The position numbers and the translations under genes are program-made. The notes beneath the pieces are model-generated. The model was given only the letters and a program-made list of their open reading frames with translations. It had not been told where the DNA came from and searched no databases. A DNA stretch of 64,000 bases from Andrena cerasifolii (Eukaryota > Arthropoda > Insecta > Hymenoptera > Andrenidae), in assembly GCF_050908995.1 (NCBI RefSeq), contig NC_135133.1, forward strand, positions 8,660,001 through 8,724,000. Direction: 5' to 3'. Positions 1-13,058 of the stretch are shown piece by piece (the first letter of the stretch is position 1; every line of letters begins with the position of its first letter).

Positions 1-2034
1 ATTTAATAGAAGTTTTCTTTATTATTGAAATATGATTATTTCAACAGCTCCGTTCGTTACTTCTTCGCAAACCCTCCATCCCTTAACACCTCCACCGACC
101 GCTATTCTCCTTCAACCTCGAGTCGCCAGCCGAAAAGCCGGAACGCTGCGAAGCCAACTCGTTTCTCACGTCTGCTTTCCTGCTTTCCTCCATACAGCCG
201 TGAGATATGCGCGGGAAGCAGGGGTCCCGGGCGAGATTGAATCGCGACGACCAAGGCGTAACTCGCAAGGTGGACTGACCGTGAACGGATCGACGGATCA
301 TCCAGCGGCTGCTCGCTCGCGTACAGGGAACGGGTGAAATCGGTTGACCACTGTGCGAGGCCGCATTGTGCCAGCTCGTCCTCGAGCGGTGCACGCCGGC
401 CCGGCTAGAAAACTCGGCGCTTCTATCCGTTCCGCGGTCGACCAGACGGTTATGAGAAATATGAAATCTGGTTCTCACGGGCCGTGAATGGGGTACGCCG
501 CTCGGCGTCTTTCTCTTTCTCGCTGCTTTCCCACTCGCCTCTATCGTCGCTCCACATGCGTATCGTGGGAGGATCTCTAGTCCCGGGGGTCCTTTGTGAG
601 CGGGCAGCAGGACATTGTCCATTGAGAAACGGCCAAACAGGTCCTAGAGAGTTGACCTGTCCCGTCCCCTTTTCAATCGGGCCGCGTCTTTCGAGGAAAA
701 ACCCCTTTCCTTATTTCTTCATCAAAATAAATCATGTGGGTCACAGTTAGGCGCGGTCCAGCTGGCTCGCACACTGCCAGGCCAGTTCAGCCAGAATCGA
801 TCGCCGATTCCAAATCCATCCCGACATCCTGTCACGTCCCCCATCGACCATGGATCAACGATGGATCGACCGTGCGTGGCCTCCGTCAGCGTTTTCACCT
901 TTCGTGGGAGTCGAAATCGATGCCCCGCGTCGCATTCCTGGGAACGTCGCGGGGTCTCCCGCCGAGCAACACTTCCACGGCCTGCTCCCTCGCCGCGGAA
1001 ATGTCGCGTGCTTTCTTGCAACGTTTGTGCAATGCGCGAATGATGGTATCGCGACGCTTCGACGGCAGTTTTATAAGAATCCAACTAGCAGCTCAGTTTC
1101 GCCACCTCTGTGTACCAGCGATTCCCGAAACGAGCTGAAGTTCGCGCGGTTTCGCCGCGCTCGCCCGATGGGGTAGCCAAAGGGAACCCGCGTGTCAGCT
1201 CGTTTCGTTTCCCAGTGGCTTCCCCGGCCCTGTAACGAGGGCCCCGGATTTTTCCTGCAACCGCGAAACGGCACGCGTCACTTGCCGCTCTTGCTGGGCA
1301 ATCAGCGGGCGAACAAACGGCGAGGAGAGCGCGATAACAACGGGCGAGGATCGCCAATGGGGAACGCGACGAAACGCTATGGCGAGGTTTTATTGTCCAG
1401 CTCGGCGCTGCTGTCCTTTCTTCCTCTGTCTGCGTCCTTCTCGCCGCTGCGCGGCTCCTCTGGCCCCGCTCTTTCGCTCTGGCCAGCGTCGGTTAATTAG
1501 AAAGTTCCGTGGTAAAGAGAGGAAAGAGGAGAGGGGGCTGCTTCGTTGTTACATTATTCAAAACGACCTGCCCTCCCCCCCCCGTTCTTCCTTCACGCGA
1601 AACTCGCTGCTAGCTCGCCGCAAAACATCCGAATGCAAACTTTTGACAACGCGCGAGCGCGCCAAGTGCCGAAGCATGTCACGCGTAATAATTAACGATC
1701 GCGGCGAATTTTCTCAAGCGAGAATTAACGCGGACGGGCCCGCGCTGATCCTGTTGTTACCAAATTTCGAGTCGGCGAACTCGAGCTTCCGAAAATGTTT
1801 ACGAGGGACCGCGTCGGGGGCGGGGGGTGGCCCACCGCGACGATGGCGGCTGTTTCTGTTAACCTGGACAACGGTTGACGAGTAAACTCGATGCTCCTGG
1901 CTGAGTTTTTCACGATCGTGTAGTGGGGAGGAGGTGCTGGGTGTTGTTGCGCTGGATTGTTAGGTGTAATTAGGGGAGGGACTGATATCAAGTGTGGGGA
2001 TCGGTGCAAACCCCTTGAGCAACGAGGTGATTCT
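1..2034. other. GC-rich non-coding stretch, no gene recognised
   Basis: Mixed, CpG-rich sequence with several overlapping open frames on both strands, for example a minus-strand frame at 83-622 and plus-strand frames around 484-750 and 1379-1885. Their translations are rich in Arg, Ser and Pro, show no domain, and overlap open frames on the opposite strand, as expected when stop codons are rare in GC-rich DNA. I see no splice-bounded exon, RNA gene or repeat with recognisable ends. It is probably intergenic or intronic. Confidence 0.5.
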
Positions 2035-2175
2035 TGGATTATTATTATTGTTATTATTAAATGACTTTATTGCACCATTACAATTAAAATTAAAATTACA
2101 ATGGCGGCAGATATGAGGCAGAGTGGGATTAATTGCACCCTGATAAAGGAAAAATGCTGGGAAGTATTTGGTCAC
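2035..2175 (-). mobile_element. Probable 3' end of a non-LTR retrotransposon
   Basis: Read on the minus strand, this stretch contains GCAATAAAGTCATTTAATAA followed by a short (AAT)n-type tail at about 2039-2058. A polyadenylation-like signal close to a tandem AAT tail is a common ending of insect non-LTR elements of the R1 and jockey type. Just upstream a short frame carries a CxxC-like HICRHC cluster before the untranslated tail. No reverse transcriptase sequence is present, so this would be a 5'-truncated copy. A simple AAT microsatellite next to AT-rich host DNA is the alternative. Confidence 0.35.
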
Positions 2176-5100
2176 CTGCTACGTGTGCGTTTGAGACAGG
2201 GGAAAATGGAACAGAATGTAAAATAGTTGATTACTCCTTGTTCTTATCAAATTGCTAGGGAATTTTTTCCCCCAGTATCTTTGTATTTATCGAACTTTTA
2301 ATTTTTAAATCAGTTCTTTTCTGTTTTAAGTTAACTTTGTACATTACCATTCTAACTCTGTTGTACGAGCTCAGTTTTAACAGTTATTTTATGTTCGATT
2401 AATAAAAATTCTGGAGAATCATATGTATACTTTTGAATCTATTTTTAACGGTAAAATATAAAAGAAGGGAAAATTTTTTTAATTAAGAGTTAATAGAAAA
2501 TATTAATTCTATATTATATTTTCGAAATGTATGTCTAATCAGACTGATTAACTAAATTTTGTAAATTACCGTATCTCAATATTTATTTAAATTAGGATTA
2601 GTAACATCTCCTGATGTTTGAAGTCAAAGACTTGACTATGGGCTCTTGCATAATCGTTCTAAGGGATCTGCGGAACTTTGTACTTTTGCTCGAGTAAACG
2701 TAGCCTCTTTCAGAGACCAATGGTAACCATATCCATCTACTTACCTACGACGCGCATAATTGCATTTACTTCCATCACAGTTTCCCAAGCCAACCCAACG
2801 GTGCGCTAGTAAAGGAGAGACCTACGGTGGCCCACCAATTCGATAAGCTGCTGTAACTATTTTTTCATCTGTTCACTGGGAACCTCGCCCCGCGTCTCCA
2901 CCGCGATTATACGAAATTCATTCCGCTCGATAAACCGACCGATCGAAGATCACGCGAGCGATAAATTGATCTGTGACAGATCCCATCCCTCCCGTAGCCC
3001 ATTCTCACCCCATCGAAGGGTGCAGTTACCCACAATACACCTATTACAACGAAAACACGTTATTAAACTTTCCCCCGAATCCTTCCGAACTTGAAATTCG
3101 CCGTATTCATAATCCTCCTTCGGGAGCCACTTCCGTGCCCCCGAATTTCACTAAATCGATCTGTTAATCGCGCCGACGCGTACTTAACAGCTCTCAGCCG
3201 TGGCTCCCATAGCCGTGGCAGAAAAAACCTGACCCCAAATTTCTTTTTTTACGCCACTATTCTCGGATCCCGCGGCGCAGCACCCTGCAGGTCGGCCACG
3301 CAATTGGTCCGGCCTCGTACAATGAATTATCTGGACGATCCTCCCTCCCCTGGCCCGAACCCCGGGTCGATTTTTTCTCAAAAAAGGCACCGTCCCGCTG
3401 TGCAATTTTGTCGGCCACGACCAATTGGAGAGCAGCCCGCGAAAACGGCCACGCCACTGGTCGAAAGCTGGCAGACCTTCGAACTGGTTTCTCTTCTTCT
3501 TATTCCGCTTCCGGATCAGTCGCGCCAGCAATGGCCGGACATCACTCCGAGCTGCCTCTCCTTTTGTCACCTTATCTCATTGTACGAGTTCCCTCGCCCG
3601 TTACTTTTCGCGTCCTCTCACGATGGTCGCCTCGTTAAAGCAAATATCCTGCGAAAATCGCCGCTTCGAATCGTCACTTCCCCTTCCGGTGCTAACAACT
3701 CGAAGGACCGCGGCGTTTGCCTAAGCGAACGGACGATTGATTCGTAGCTTGGTCAGGGATCGTTCCTCTTCGATGGTCTCAGTTTTTCATTTACTTCAAC
3801 TCGGATGAGTAGAATACCTTTGTTCTTGGTTTAGGGGGACTTTATTGGGCAAAGATTTGATGAGCTCTTTGGCTAGCACAGTGGGAATTACAGATTTTTG
3901 GAGCGAGTAGTTTTGTAAACAGTTTAAATGCTTGCGATGAGATCTGTGCACGTTTGAATACCTGTAGTGGAATATTTTTATGCACAGTGGATCGAAGGAA
4001 TGGAAGAGTTTGTGATCTTTATCGATCACAAATCCACTATTCAAAGAAGCAAATCTTTATTCGTGAGTACCTTGCTGAGTCCAAGTACTAATAAGCTTCT
4101 CGAATGGGGCAAACATGAAAGCATTCCATGGTACACTTGCTGAAGATTTGAGCAGTCTATCGGCGACATTGATTCGCGCGTTAAGTAGCAGGTAGAATTA
4201 GTTCGTGTTCTCAGACAGAAGACAGCGAGAGTTCAAGCCCATCGAGCAGCGCGAAAATCCTCGATACCGCGCCATTAGTGTTGCCTCCTCTTTCCCATTT
4301 AATTACACGCTGGGAGCACGACCAAGCTCCCCGTAAAGTGGCACCAAAGTAGCGTTCAAGTTCCCGAAGTTACGCCGTTGCCAAACGAGCGCGCATAACT
4401 GGCTCGCGGCGTTCTAACCTCAGACTTGACTCAGAACCGAGGGAAAATCTAAAAACGACGCGTATCCTCCCTGTTCCCCTGAACTTGGTCTCCAGTAAAT
4501 CGTATTTATAGAAGGTCCGAGGCAGCGTGTACGCGCCACGTGGTTTACACACGCACAACCCTCGAATATTAGATTATAACGGGTGACCGTGGCCAAGGAA
4601 ATCGAGGGAAATACACGCGGCCGAATATAATTCACTCCGTACCACCCCATCGCAGGAGATCTGCAACTAAACACCTCCTCTGGCGTCGGCGTGATTTCAC
4701 GTCCAGGGATTTGCAACCTGCCCACGGTTTTCGCGAGCTTTCGTATTAATGTTCTTTAAAAAAAAAAGATCGGAAGTATTGCCCCACAATTCGTAAATGG
4801 TCACTATGAACGCTCAGAATCTGAAAGTTCGTTTTGAACAAAATTTCCCGCAGCAGAACTGATCGTTTGAAGAGGCGTGCCCGATTTGAAAGTGTATTAT
4901 TCAAAGACTCCCGCCATTCAAAATGATAAATTAGACTTCTCTCTTCGAAATATAAACAGAATTGAAGGGCCCAATGGAAAACAGGCGTATGCCACCGTTT
5001 TATAATTGTTTACACTGCATTGCAGGAACGAATTAATGGACAAAGAAACGAAAATTGCTTTCCACTGACCCTCTCAATTCTAAAAATGATACTGGATGGG

Positions 5101-6894
5101 TGCTCGTCAATAGTCAATTGTTTAAGAAAGTCTGTACAGTAATTCCTAGGAGAGAGTTCCCAAAGTTGACCGTCCCTCCGGGCTTCAGCAAGTGCCCAAA
5201 TAATTGTCGAAGTACCTACTTGGCCATGCAGACCCAAAGCAGGAAGTAGAAGCCGGGCAAGTGAGTGTTCCAAACCCTAGCAGCATCCCGCATGAGGAAG
5301 AAAGAGAGCCCGACGAGTTGACCCTTGCTCCTCGCGATTAGCGAAACGTTAACCGCAAAAAGGGACTGTCAGATCGCAAGGAGACGCGGTCAGGTTGACC
5401 CCTCGTCGGCGATGCACCCTCCCGGACAGGGAGACGCGCCGTGGATGGTCCACGAAAGGGGGGTAGATCGCACCTTGGCAAGTGGAAGAAGGTGGCGCAG
5501 AGTGACCCTTGGTCAGGTAGCCGAGCCGAGAGTCGCCGGATCCCCTCTCTGACAAGTGAAACGGCCGACAAAGCGTATAATAATGCGAGCAGATTATCGC
5601 CCCGAAGGGTGTTCGCACCTTGGAAGGAGGGACTCGGACAATAGTGGACAATGGACCTGGAAACCGAGACTGCAAACAACATAAATTTTCCTCCGGCGGC
5701 TAGCATTATGCTTGGACTCTGTGTCCGGCTAGACACTTTCATTCTTCCTTTATTTCTTTTACCGTCGAGTACCCGGGGACAAATAACACCGTACCAAGGC
5801 GCTTTTCCGGAGGCCCAGGTCCCGGGCAAGCCTATTCCGCAGTGCTTGTAAATCCATTACCAGCCGAAAGTCGAAGTGCCCCTACCCTTTCTTCCGCTGT
5901 TGCGATTTCAACGGCGTCGTTCTCATTCCAGCCGGCGTTTTTGCCTGGCACCGGTGCCGCGAATTAGCATCGAATGATTTCGTTAGGCACTCGTTTCGAT
6001 TCCTTTTCATCCACCCATGTGGAACACTCCAACCGTAATTGGATGATTATAAAATACCGTTTACTGCTTCCATGTTACTTCCATGGAAGACAGCCTCTGA
6101 GGAGCTATCATACTGATTAACGATCCCACTTAAACCCGCATCATTCCCGATGCTTCGCCGCTGCACAGACATTGTCAAAAGCAACGCAAATTGACGTCAA
6201 TCTGCCGCACGGCGTCCTTGATGCAGGTCCCTCGATCCGATAAAGAACGCGACTTACCTATACACGGTTTCGCGGTCTTAACCCCGTTTTAAGGGATCTC
6301 CCACGGCGGCCAATAAGCCGGGTCGTCGGGCTTCGCGAACGAACCCGACGACATCGTATTTCAGCCGAAATTGCCTAGCGGCAGATTGGACGGACGATAT
6401 ACAGCCCCCGTCGTTGAGTTCGGGAAAGATAGCGAGGCTGTATCGACATCGACTCTGCCCTAGCGTCCAAGGATTTAAGGAAAGCCCCCGGTGGATGGCT
6501 AATTAATTTCTAGTCCGTAGTAGCCGCCGTTTCTTCCACGTAATGGGTTTAATCACTTCTGCCTTCGACCCCCCACCCGCGGCTCGCATCTCGGCTCGCG
6601 AGAGGCCCCGCCGTGTGTACCCTGGGCAAAGAGGAATTACGCGATCGCCGCGTTGTTAACTCAGGTCCAGAAATAACGGGCCGCGCCGCGGCAGCGCGAG
6701 CGCCTACCTTCTTATCTTATCAGGCGACTATTTCCAAACGAAATCGGACGGCAATGTTCTCCTCGCGGGCGGAAAGCACCGCCGCGGCCAGCGATTGCGC
6801 CACGCCGTTTACCAAGCGGTGTTTAAAGCCGGTGGAAATGGAGCGGGGGCATTTTTGATCCGGCTACCCAGTAGCGACAGGTGGCGCCATCTAC
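2176..6894. other. Non-coding stretch, AT-rich then mixed
   Basis: 2220-2640 is AT-rich without recognisable ends. 2640-6890 is mixed sequence. Open frames exist (for example 3091-3747 plus, 4420-4725 minus, 5338-5829 minus) but none shows a domain, a good start context or splice boundaries. Donor-like minus-strand signals occur near 2748-2753 and 6251-6256, without a convincing exon attached. I see nothing else here. Confidence 0.45.
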
Positions 6895-6902
6895 CTCGCG
6901 GG

Positions 6903-8494
6903 CAGAGTTGGGCAAAATGTAATCTAATTACAAATTACGATTGAAATGTAATTGTGCGATTCAATTACAGATTACTTTCTGTAATCGTTCATTTTGTCAA
7001 CCACAATTACATTGTAATTGTCCTGCACACTTGCAATTACATTGTAGTTGTGCAGGGTAACTACATTGGAGAGTAATTACATTGCAATTGTAATCGAAAT
7101 TTTGCCGCGCAATGACATTGCAATTGCAATTGTGCGAAACAGTTCCATAGTTATTAAATTGTAACTATTTGATCGTAGTTACAATTGAACAATCCGACAA
7201 GCTTAAAAGGACATTACTTTCATAATACATATCTTTTATTCGATGTGTCGAGGAGATTGCACCGCTTCCGTTATGTAGTTTATAAGTAGGTGTTCACTTG
7301 AGAGTGAACAAGTGGACACTACGTCCGAGAGTGACTGACGGAGAACGACTTTTAAAGGCAAAACTCAATCCATCGCGGCGGCAGCGGATCAGACGCGGTT
7401 CGCGCTGGTCTGTGGGAACCTTAAACTCTCAGACAGCGGACGCGATGTGTCTTCCTTTCGAGTGGATACATAGTAATATTACTATCCGACAGTTGCTTCC
7501 GAAATACGAACCAGCTTCGTATTCTGAAAGTGCTATCGCGAGACAGACCGAAAGGGATGGTCGAAGGACGAGACCTTCACCTTAATTAATTTTTATGAAC
7601 AGGGTTCACTACTGTGGAAGACGAAAGATACTGATAAGCAGAGGTTTTTAGGTGTCCGCCTCCGATCACTTTGGTTTTTGGATATGTTTTAGAGGACTGA
7701 AAAATAACAAGTATGCTTTTTATTTTGGACCGTTTGCATATCTAGGGAGTGAAACCACCCCTCAAAGTTCATAAGAAAAGGTACAAATGTAACTGATGAA
7801 AATATGCCCCAAGTGTTCTGAAGTATTAAGCTACAAATCCTGTAACTGCAGTTCCAACGCTAATTCAAGTCCTCTTGCAAAATTAGCCAGCTATCTATGT
7901 AATTGTTCTCTTTCTTGGTATTTAATGATGTTTAGCGCATCTCTCAGTACCCGTGTTGCCGAAAATCACTAAAAATTTAATATTTCTTTCTAAAAAATTG
8001 TTCGGTTTTTCATTTTTTGTTATTAATTTATTATTATAGGAGGTGTCATAAATGCTTTTAATTTGTTTACAATTTATGATCCTTTACTGAAATTAATATT
8101 TTTACACCATTTTGACGAAATCATGACTGACTAAGAATTTGGCATCTATAACAAAACTTTAAAAAATGCTATTGTTTTCGCAGCAACAACTATTTGCTAA
8201 TGGTAATCGTAATTGTAATTGTTTTGCACTGTGGGGCAATTACAATTACCCTTACAATTGTAATTCTGCCCCACAGTTACATCTAACAATTACAATGTAA
8301 TTGCTCTGAACAATTAAAATTGTAATTGGGATTACACTGTAATTAAAATTACACGTAATTGCAAATTATACTGCAATTGCTAAATCGATTGCATGTAATT
8401 GCAATTACTTTTTAGTCGGAATTACTCTGTAATTGGAATGAAAGTAATTGATTACGTAATCAATTACAAATGTAACTGATTATCCGCACCTCTG
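6903..8494. mobile_element. Non-autonomous hAT-type DNA transposon
   Basis: The left end starts CAGAGTTGGGCAAAATG and the right end finishes GATTATCCGCACCTCTG, giving imperfect inverted repeats of the CAGAG.TG.G class typical of hAT elements. The element is flanked by CTCGCGGG at 6895-6902 and CTCGCGAG at 8495-8502, an 8-bp target duplication with one mismatch, the length hAT transposases make. The first about 290 bases and last about 290 bases consist of many degenerate AATTACAATTG words in both orientations, probably subterminal transposase-binding sites. The middle (about 7200-8190) is unrelated and holds only a 95-residue frame (7298-7585) with no transposase motif. No BED zinc finger or hAT dimerisation region is seen, so the copy cannot move itself. 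Confidence 0.85.
8229..8276. repeat. Hairpin inside the hAT right arm
   Basis: CTGTGGGGCA at 8229-8238 and TGCCCCACAG at 8267-8276 form perfect 10-bp arms. Between them ATTACAATT and AATTGTAAT extend the pairing, leaving a very short loop. The hairpin lies in the AATTACAATTG-rich subterminal region, so it may be a by-product of that repeat structure or part of a transposase-binding site. Confidence 0.6.
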
Positions 8495-8502
8495 CTCGCG
8501 AG

Positions 8503-11500
8503 TACTCGGCGCACCGACGACTTCCTAGTGAACATTCCGATATTTGCAAGCCTGTCCTCCCCGGCGTCGAAGAAACGGACCCCGATGCTCCACTTAAAAT
8601 ACCACCGCCTCTCGCGACGCATTCCCGCAGCGGCCGCCTCCCCCTGGCTTCTCAAACCTCGCGGGTGAAGGCCCGTGGAAGACATCGCCACTAACGTGAC
8701 TCGTGTCACGACGCACTTTTTTGCGCGGCTTCGCGTGCTTCTGGGACGAAAAGTCGGCGCCCCTCGGCGCGCGCGGCCGCGAGACTTCTTACCTGGCCAC
8801 GTGCTCGGCCCTCCGAGGAGATACCGAGCGCGGGCAGGGCGAAGGGAGGACGAGGAGGACGGGGAAGAGGGTTAGGCCACGCGCCAGCCGCCCCAAAGGT
8901 TAATCTAAGGAATCAAATCGAAGTAGTTTTTTGCCGAGTGCCACGGGCGCACGCGATGATAGGAGGAGGACGGGTAGAACGAGGTGCTCGACGGATAGGA
9001 GAAGGGATGGTGGAGAGAGAGCACGGGGATGCTGGAGAGGAAGATGGCTGAAAGGAGAAGGGCTTCCGACGGGCCGCATCAAAGACAATATTTAACGCGC
9101 GCGGCATAGAAAACGCGCATATGCCGTGCACGTGCCGGCAAGGGCGCGTAAAACTCACTTTGTTTGCTAAATAACATCCTCGAAAGTGCCTCGGCCCGAT
9201 ACCGCGGCTCCCGGGGAGGCTTTGCAGGACGCCGCGGCGCGAGGTGTCCTGCTATGCGGGCGTAATTGCGTCAATTAACGAGTCACGCTTTCGAGCCGCT
9301 GATAAAATTGCTTTCCCGAGGCAAAACGCTGTTTTGCCGGCGCGTGCAGCGATAAACTTGCCTCCGCTCGCTGGGCGACGCGTCCCGACGACCACGCGTC
9401 GCGTCCCCCTTCGAGAAATGGGCAGCGCTTCGAGCTTTTTCGGCGGTGGTCTCGCGTTATTTGGATTACTCTGCTGTACTATTCCGCGTTGGACTTGCTT
9501 CAAGCGAGAACCGAGTTGGCAGATAATTGGGGAGTTTTTGGTGGATGAATTCAGTAAGACTGTGGCTTTGTTTGAATTCTGGATATGGTTAGCTGGGCGA
9601 GTAGATAATTAGTAATGTTTCGGGGAGTTTGGAATAAGTAAATTAGTGATTAATTATTTGTATTGGCTTAGTTTGTTAAATGGTGGATTAAAAAGGGAGG
9701 TTCCTTGTCGCGTTGGATATGAAAGCTGTTGCAGATTTATTTATCGAGTCCGTTAACTGAATTTTAAAAATTCTTTCTATAGAAAATGACAGCGTTATCG
9801 TGAAAAGGTCTGAAACTTTCATCTTCCCTTTTTCGTTTCACGTGCAGTGCATTCGTGTTTATCGGAGCATATTAAACTTCGCTGTTTCCACCTACATTGT
9901 TGATGGAAGTAAATGAATAACATCGCGGACATTTTTAATATTTTTCTGACATTTTCTCTGCCCACACCGACACGTATCGTACAGAGAAACAATAATTCGA
10001 GCGTGACGGAGACGACCTGTTCAGCACTTTATTCTCTGGCTCTGTAGTTAATATTTCCTTCGATTCAATGCTGTTTTGTATTCAAACAGCAGCTGCTTCG
10101 ACATTCCTTGGATAGCGTCATCTCCGCAACGTTAACGCGTACGCTCGAAGCAGGATTCGTGTCATAATTGGGAATTGTATTGTATTTAACATGTGGCTTG
10201 ATTGTTCATTGACGCGTGAAAAATGTAATCGAGGGAACAGACACGAAGACGAATTGAACCCAATGAATGTGCTGGGAGAAGGAAACAAATTTGGAAAGAA
10301 AGGACATAACTAGTAACCCTATAAAGGATTATAAAATTAATAGGTGGAAGAGGAACTTGCAATCCAAATTGAAAATTACTTCGCTTAATCACGTGAAAAT
10401 CGATTTCTATTTAAACTGGCTTCATGCGCAATAAGTCCATCGTTATCACGAATTTGGAATTCATTTACTTCGCGTTTCCTCGAGACAAACAAATCCACCT
10501 ATAAACCTTTTCGTACTACAATAAGTATCAGACTTTCCTCCCACATAAGTGTCTCCCGTCCCAATTGCCACGCGACAAATATTTTTTCTAAAATCACACC
10601 GAAAATCCGCACACACGCAAGCTCCATCTGTCACTGTCAATGGAAAGTTACCGGGCCGCGTCTGCATTTCGCGGCGCGGCCCGGCGAAACGGAGTTTTAT
10701 CAAAGCGTAACCGTAAATCGCGAGGTAATTGTGCCTCGCATTTGCCGTTCGACGGGCCAGCAAACGCGTGATCTATTTACTTCATTGCATACATACGCCG
10801 AAGGAGCCAGAACGTAGATGATCGCGATGTAAACAGGAGACGTACGTCAACCGTTAGGAAGAGTATAATCCGCATTCGCAAACAGAAATTTAAAGCCTCG
10901 CGCGGCCGCTAAAATCGAGCCCCCTCTCCTTCTCCGTTACAAAGACACCACAGAAGTACAATTTCTCTCACCCCCCCTCGAGCCACTTCCAAAGTGGAAA
11001 ATGGATACCCTCGATGACATTCAGAAAAAAAGAGAGAAAATTGCCGTGGCAAGATGCGATTGAAAACGACGATCGGTTAAAGGGGACGCGGGACTGCCAT
11101 TATCGCCACAAGCATGCGTCAATGTTCGACTCTCCGAAGGAACTTTAAAGTTGGACTCTCCAACTGTTGCGAGACTCACCTCTAGGATCTCACGCGATGC
11201 TCGACGCACGCACGCTCGTCCGCGAGTTTTCTCCGTGCCATCGAATGCACGATGGATCAGGGGACATTGGCCACACGTATCGTCACCCTCCATCACGACC
11301 ATCCCCTCGAAACGATTAGTCTATCAACACGCGAATACTCGTCGAGCCCCACACGCCGTCCGTACGATTTCACGATTCGGATTCCGTACCAGGCACGCGT
11401 GCATCGAAATCCCCGCGGAACTTTGTCCTCTTCGACACTGACGAGGCCCGATGGTCACTGACGAGAGCTGGCCCAATCATGGCGGACGATCCGCGCGCTC

Positions 11501-12341
11501 GAAGCCGCGACGTGTCCGGCTCGTTAAGGAACTCCACTGTGACACCTGTCCGGGCGTGCCTCCGCAGCGTCGATCGCCACTGGCCGATCGAGATCGCCGA
11601 TCGATCGACCCAACCGTCGGAAGGAAGGAGACGTCGCGAGACGGAGCAACGGGGTTAATCGTCGGAGGAATATTCCGGTATCTTTTCGCGACGGCGTCAT
11701 CGCGCGAACTAAAGAATATCGCAGTTGTAATTAAGAAAACGGAGCCGCCGCCGTCGCCGCCACCGCTGCTTTCCGTCGGCGGCGAGGGGGGTGCCAGGGG
11801 GGAGGGCGACGCGTGGGAGGGTGTTCGGCGTCGGGGGTGTAGGCAGACGGGGGTGGAAAAGTCTGTGAAAAACGCGCGCATGACAATGCCGCCCCTCCTT
11901 ACTCGCCCCACCCCACCCCCTCGAGCTCTTCTTTCTCCACCTCCACCTTGGCCGCCTCCTTCCTCTTCTTTTTCTACCCTCGACGGGCCGACGGGTGGGG
12001 GTGTCGGGGACTAATTAAAAATTCAGCCCGCGACGGAGTCCTCCGAAGACGTTGGCCTGCTATCCCGCTTTTCCCGCCACCCACCCCCCGTCGTCCCTAC
12101 GCTTTCATTCATTCCTTCTTTCCCTTTCTCTTTCTTCCTGTACCCTACCGCCTCCCCTTCCCCGGACCCCCCTTCCTCGTCGCTCCGCCGCGTCTTTCCG
12201 CGTCGCCTTCGAGACGTGCACGCGTCTTTTATTTTCCTCCGTCGCGGCCACGCGACCGCCGCCTGATTCTCCACCCCCGTTTCTTGCTACGGAGCGAGAT
12301 CTTCGCGGCAGGTTCGCGAGAGAGGCGGGAGTGAATGAGGA
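8503..12341. other. Non-coding stretch with G-rich block
   Basis: 8503-9610 and 10650-12340 are CpG-rich; 9610-10640 is more AT-rich. Many long frames in the GC-rich parts (for example 11451-12014 plus and 11477-11911 minus, fully overlapping) are low-complexity Arg, Pro and Ser translations and are judged artefacts. A G-run cluster at 11786-11817 (runs of 6, 6, 3 and 3 G) could form a G-quadruplex on the plus strand. 11900-12250 is pyrimidine-rich. I see no exon, RNA gene or element with recognisable ends. Confidence 0.45.
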
Positions 12342-12343
12342 TA

Positions 12344-12368
12344 AGGTAAATGTACCAATGACTAGCCA
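12344..12368 (+). repeat. Left terminal inverted repeat of the pogo-type element
   Basis: 25-bp end beginning AGGTAAATGTACC. It pairs with 15377-15401 with one mismatch (A versus G in the ACTAGCCA/ACTGGCCA part). Confidence 0.9.
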
Positions 12369-13058
12369 TGTACCAACGCATGGCCACTGATGCAGATATT
12401 AATTATTATTAAGCTATGTGTATCAATCAGGCACAATACATTGATTAATTCGTGTTATATAATCCTTAAACTTCATACCCTAAAAATGATTTTCATGAAT
12501 ATTATGTTTAAAACACTTAAAAAATTGTTTGAAATCTCACAGTAAAGGCGCACGACGAATTTTGCTAGATTCTTCAGAATTTGCTAAGGAGAAAGCGATG
12601 TTTGTTAAGCGAATAATTTGTGTAATATTGGGTTTCTTTATACGAACGAATAACTTATGTAAGCCTAAGAGTATTTAAAGCAAGTAATTAACGCGGTATT
12701 TCGCATTTAGATTGTATTTTATGTAAAAAATACTTGGCTATATATCGGTACATAATATTCGTGTCTGACCCAATTACTAACCAAGCGTCCATGTATAGGG
12801 CCGGTCGTGATTTAGTATACTCGACGATTTGTACCAGAGTATAATAAGGAGTATTTTTGAAGAGTATAAAGAGTTTTCATTAGGTATAAGTTGAGACTAA
12901 TAGATAAAGCGTAAATAAAATTATTGGTGTAATATTTAAAAAAGTAAATATATACATTCATTCAATTTTTTACGCGTTTTCTATTGTCTAGATACATACC
13001 CTCAAATTGTTAATTATGCTTTAAGTAATATATAATAATTACGTTGTAAAATAGAAAA

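Noticed and set aside
11451..12014. 187-codon plus-strand frame
   Set aside because: Gly/Pro/Arg-rich and fully overlapped by a minus-strand frame of similar length; no motif.
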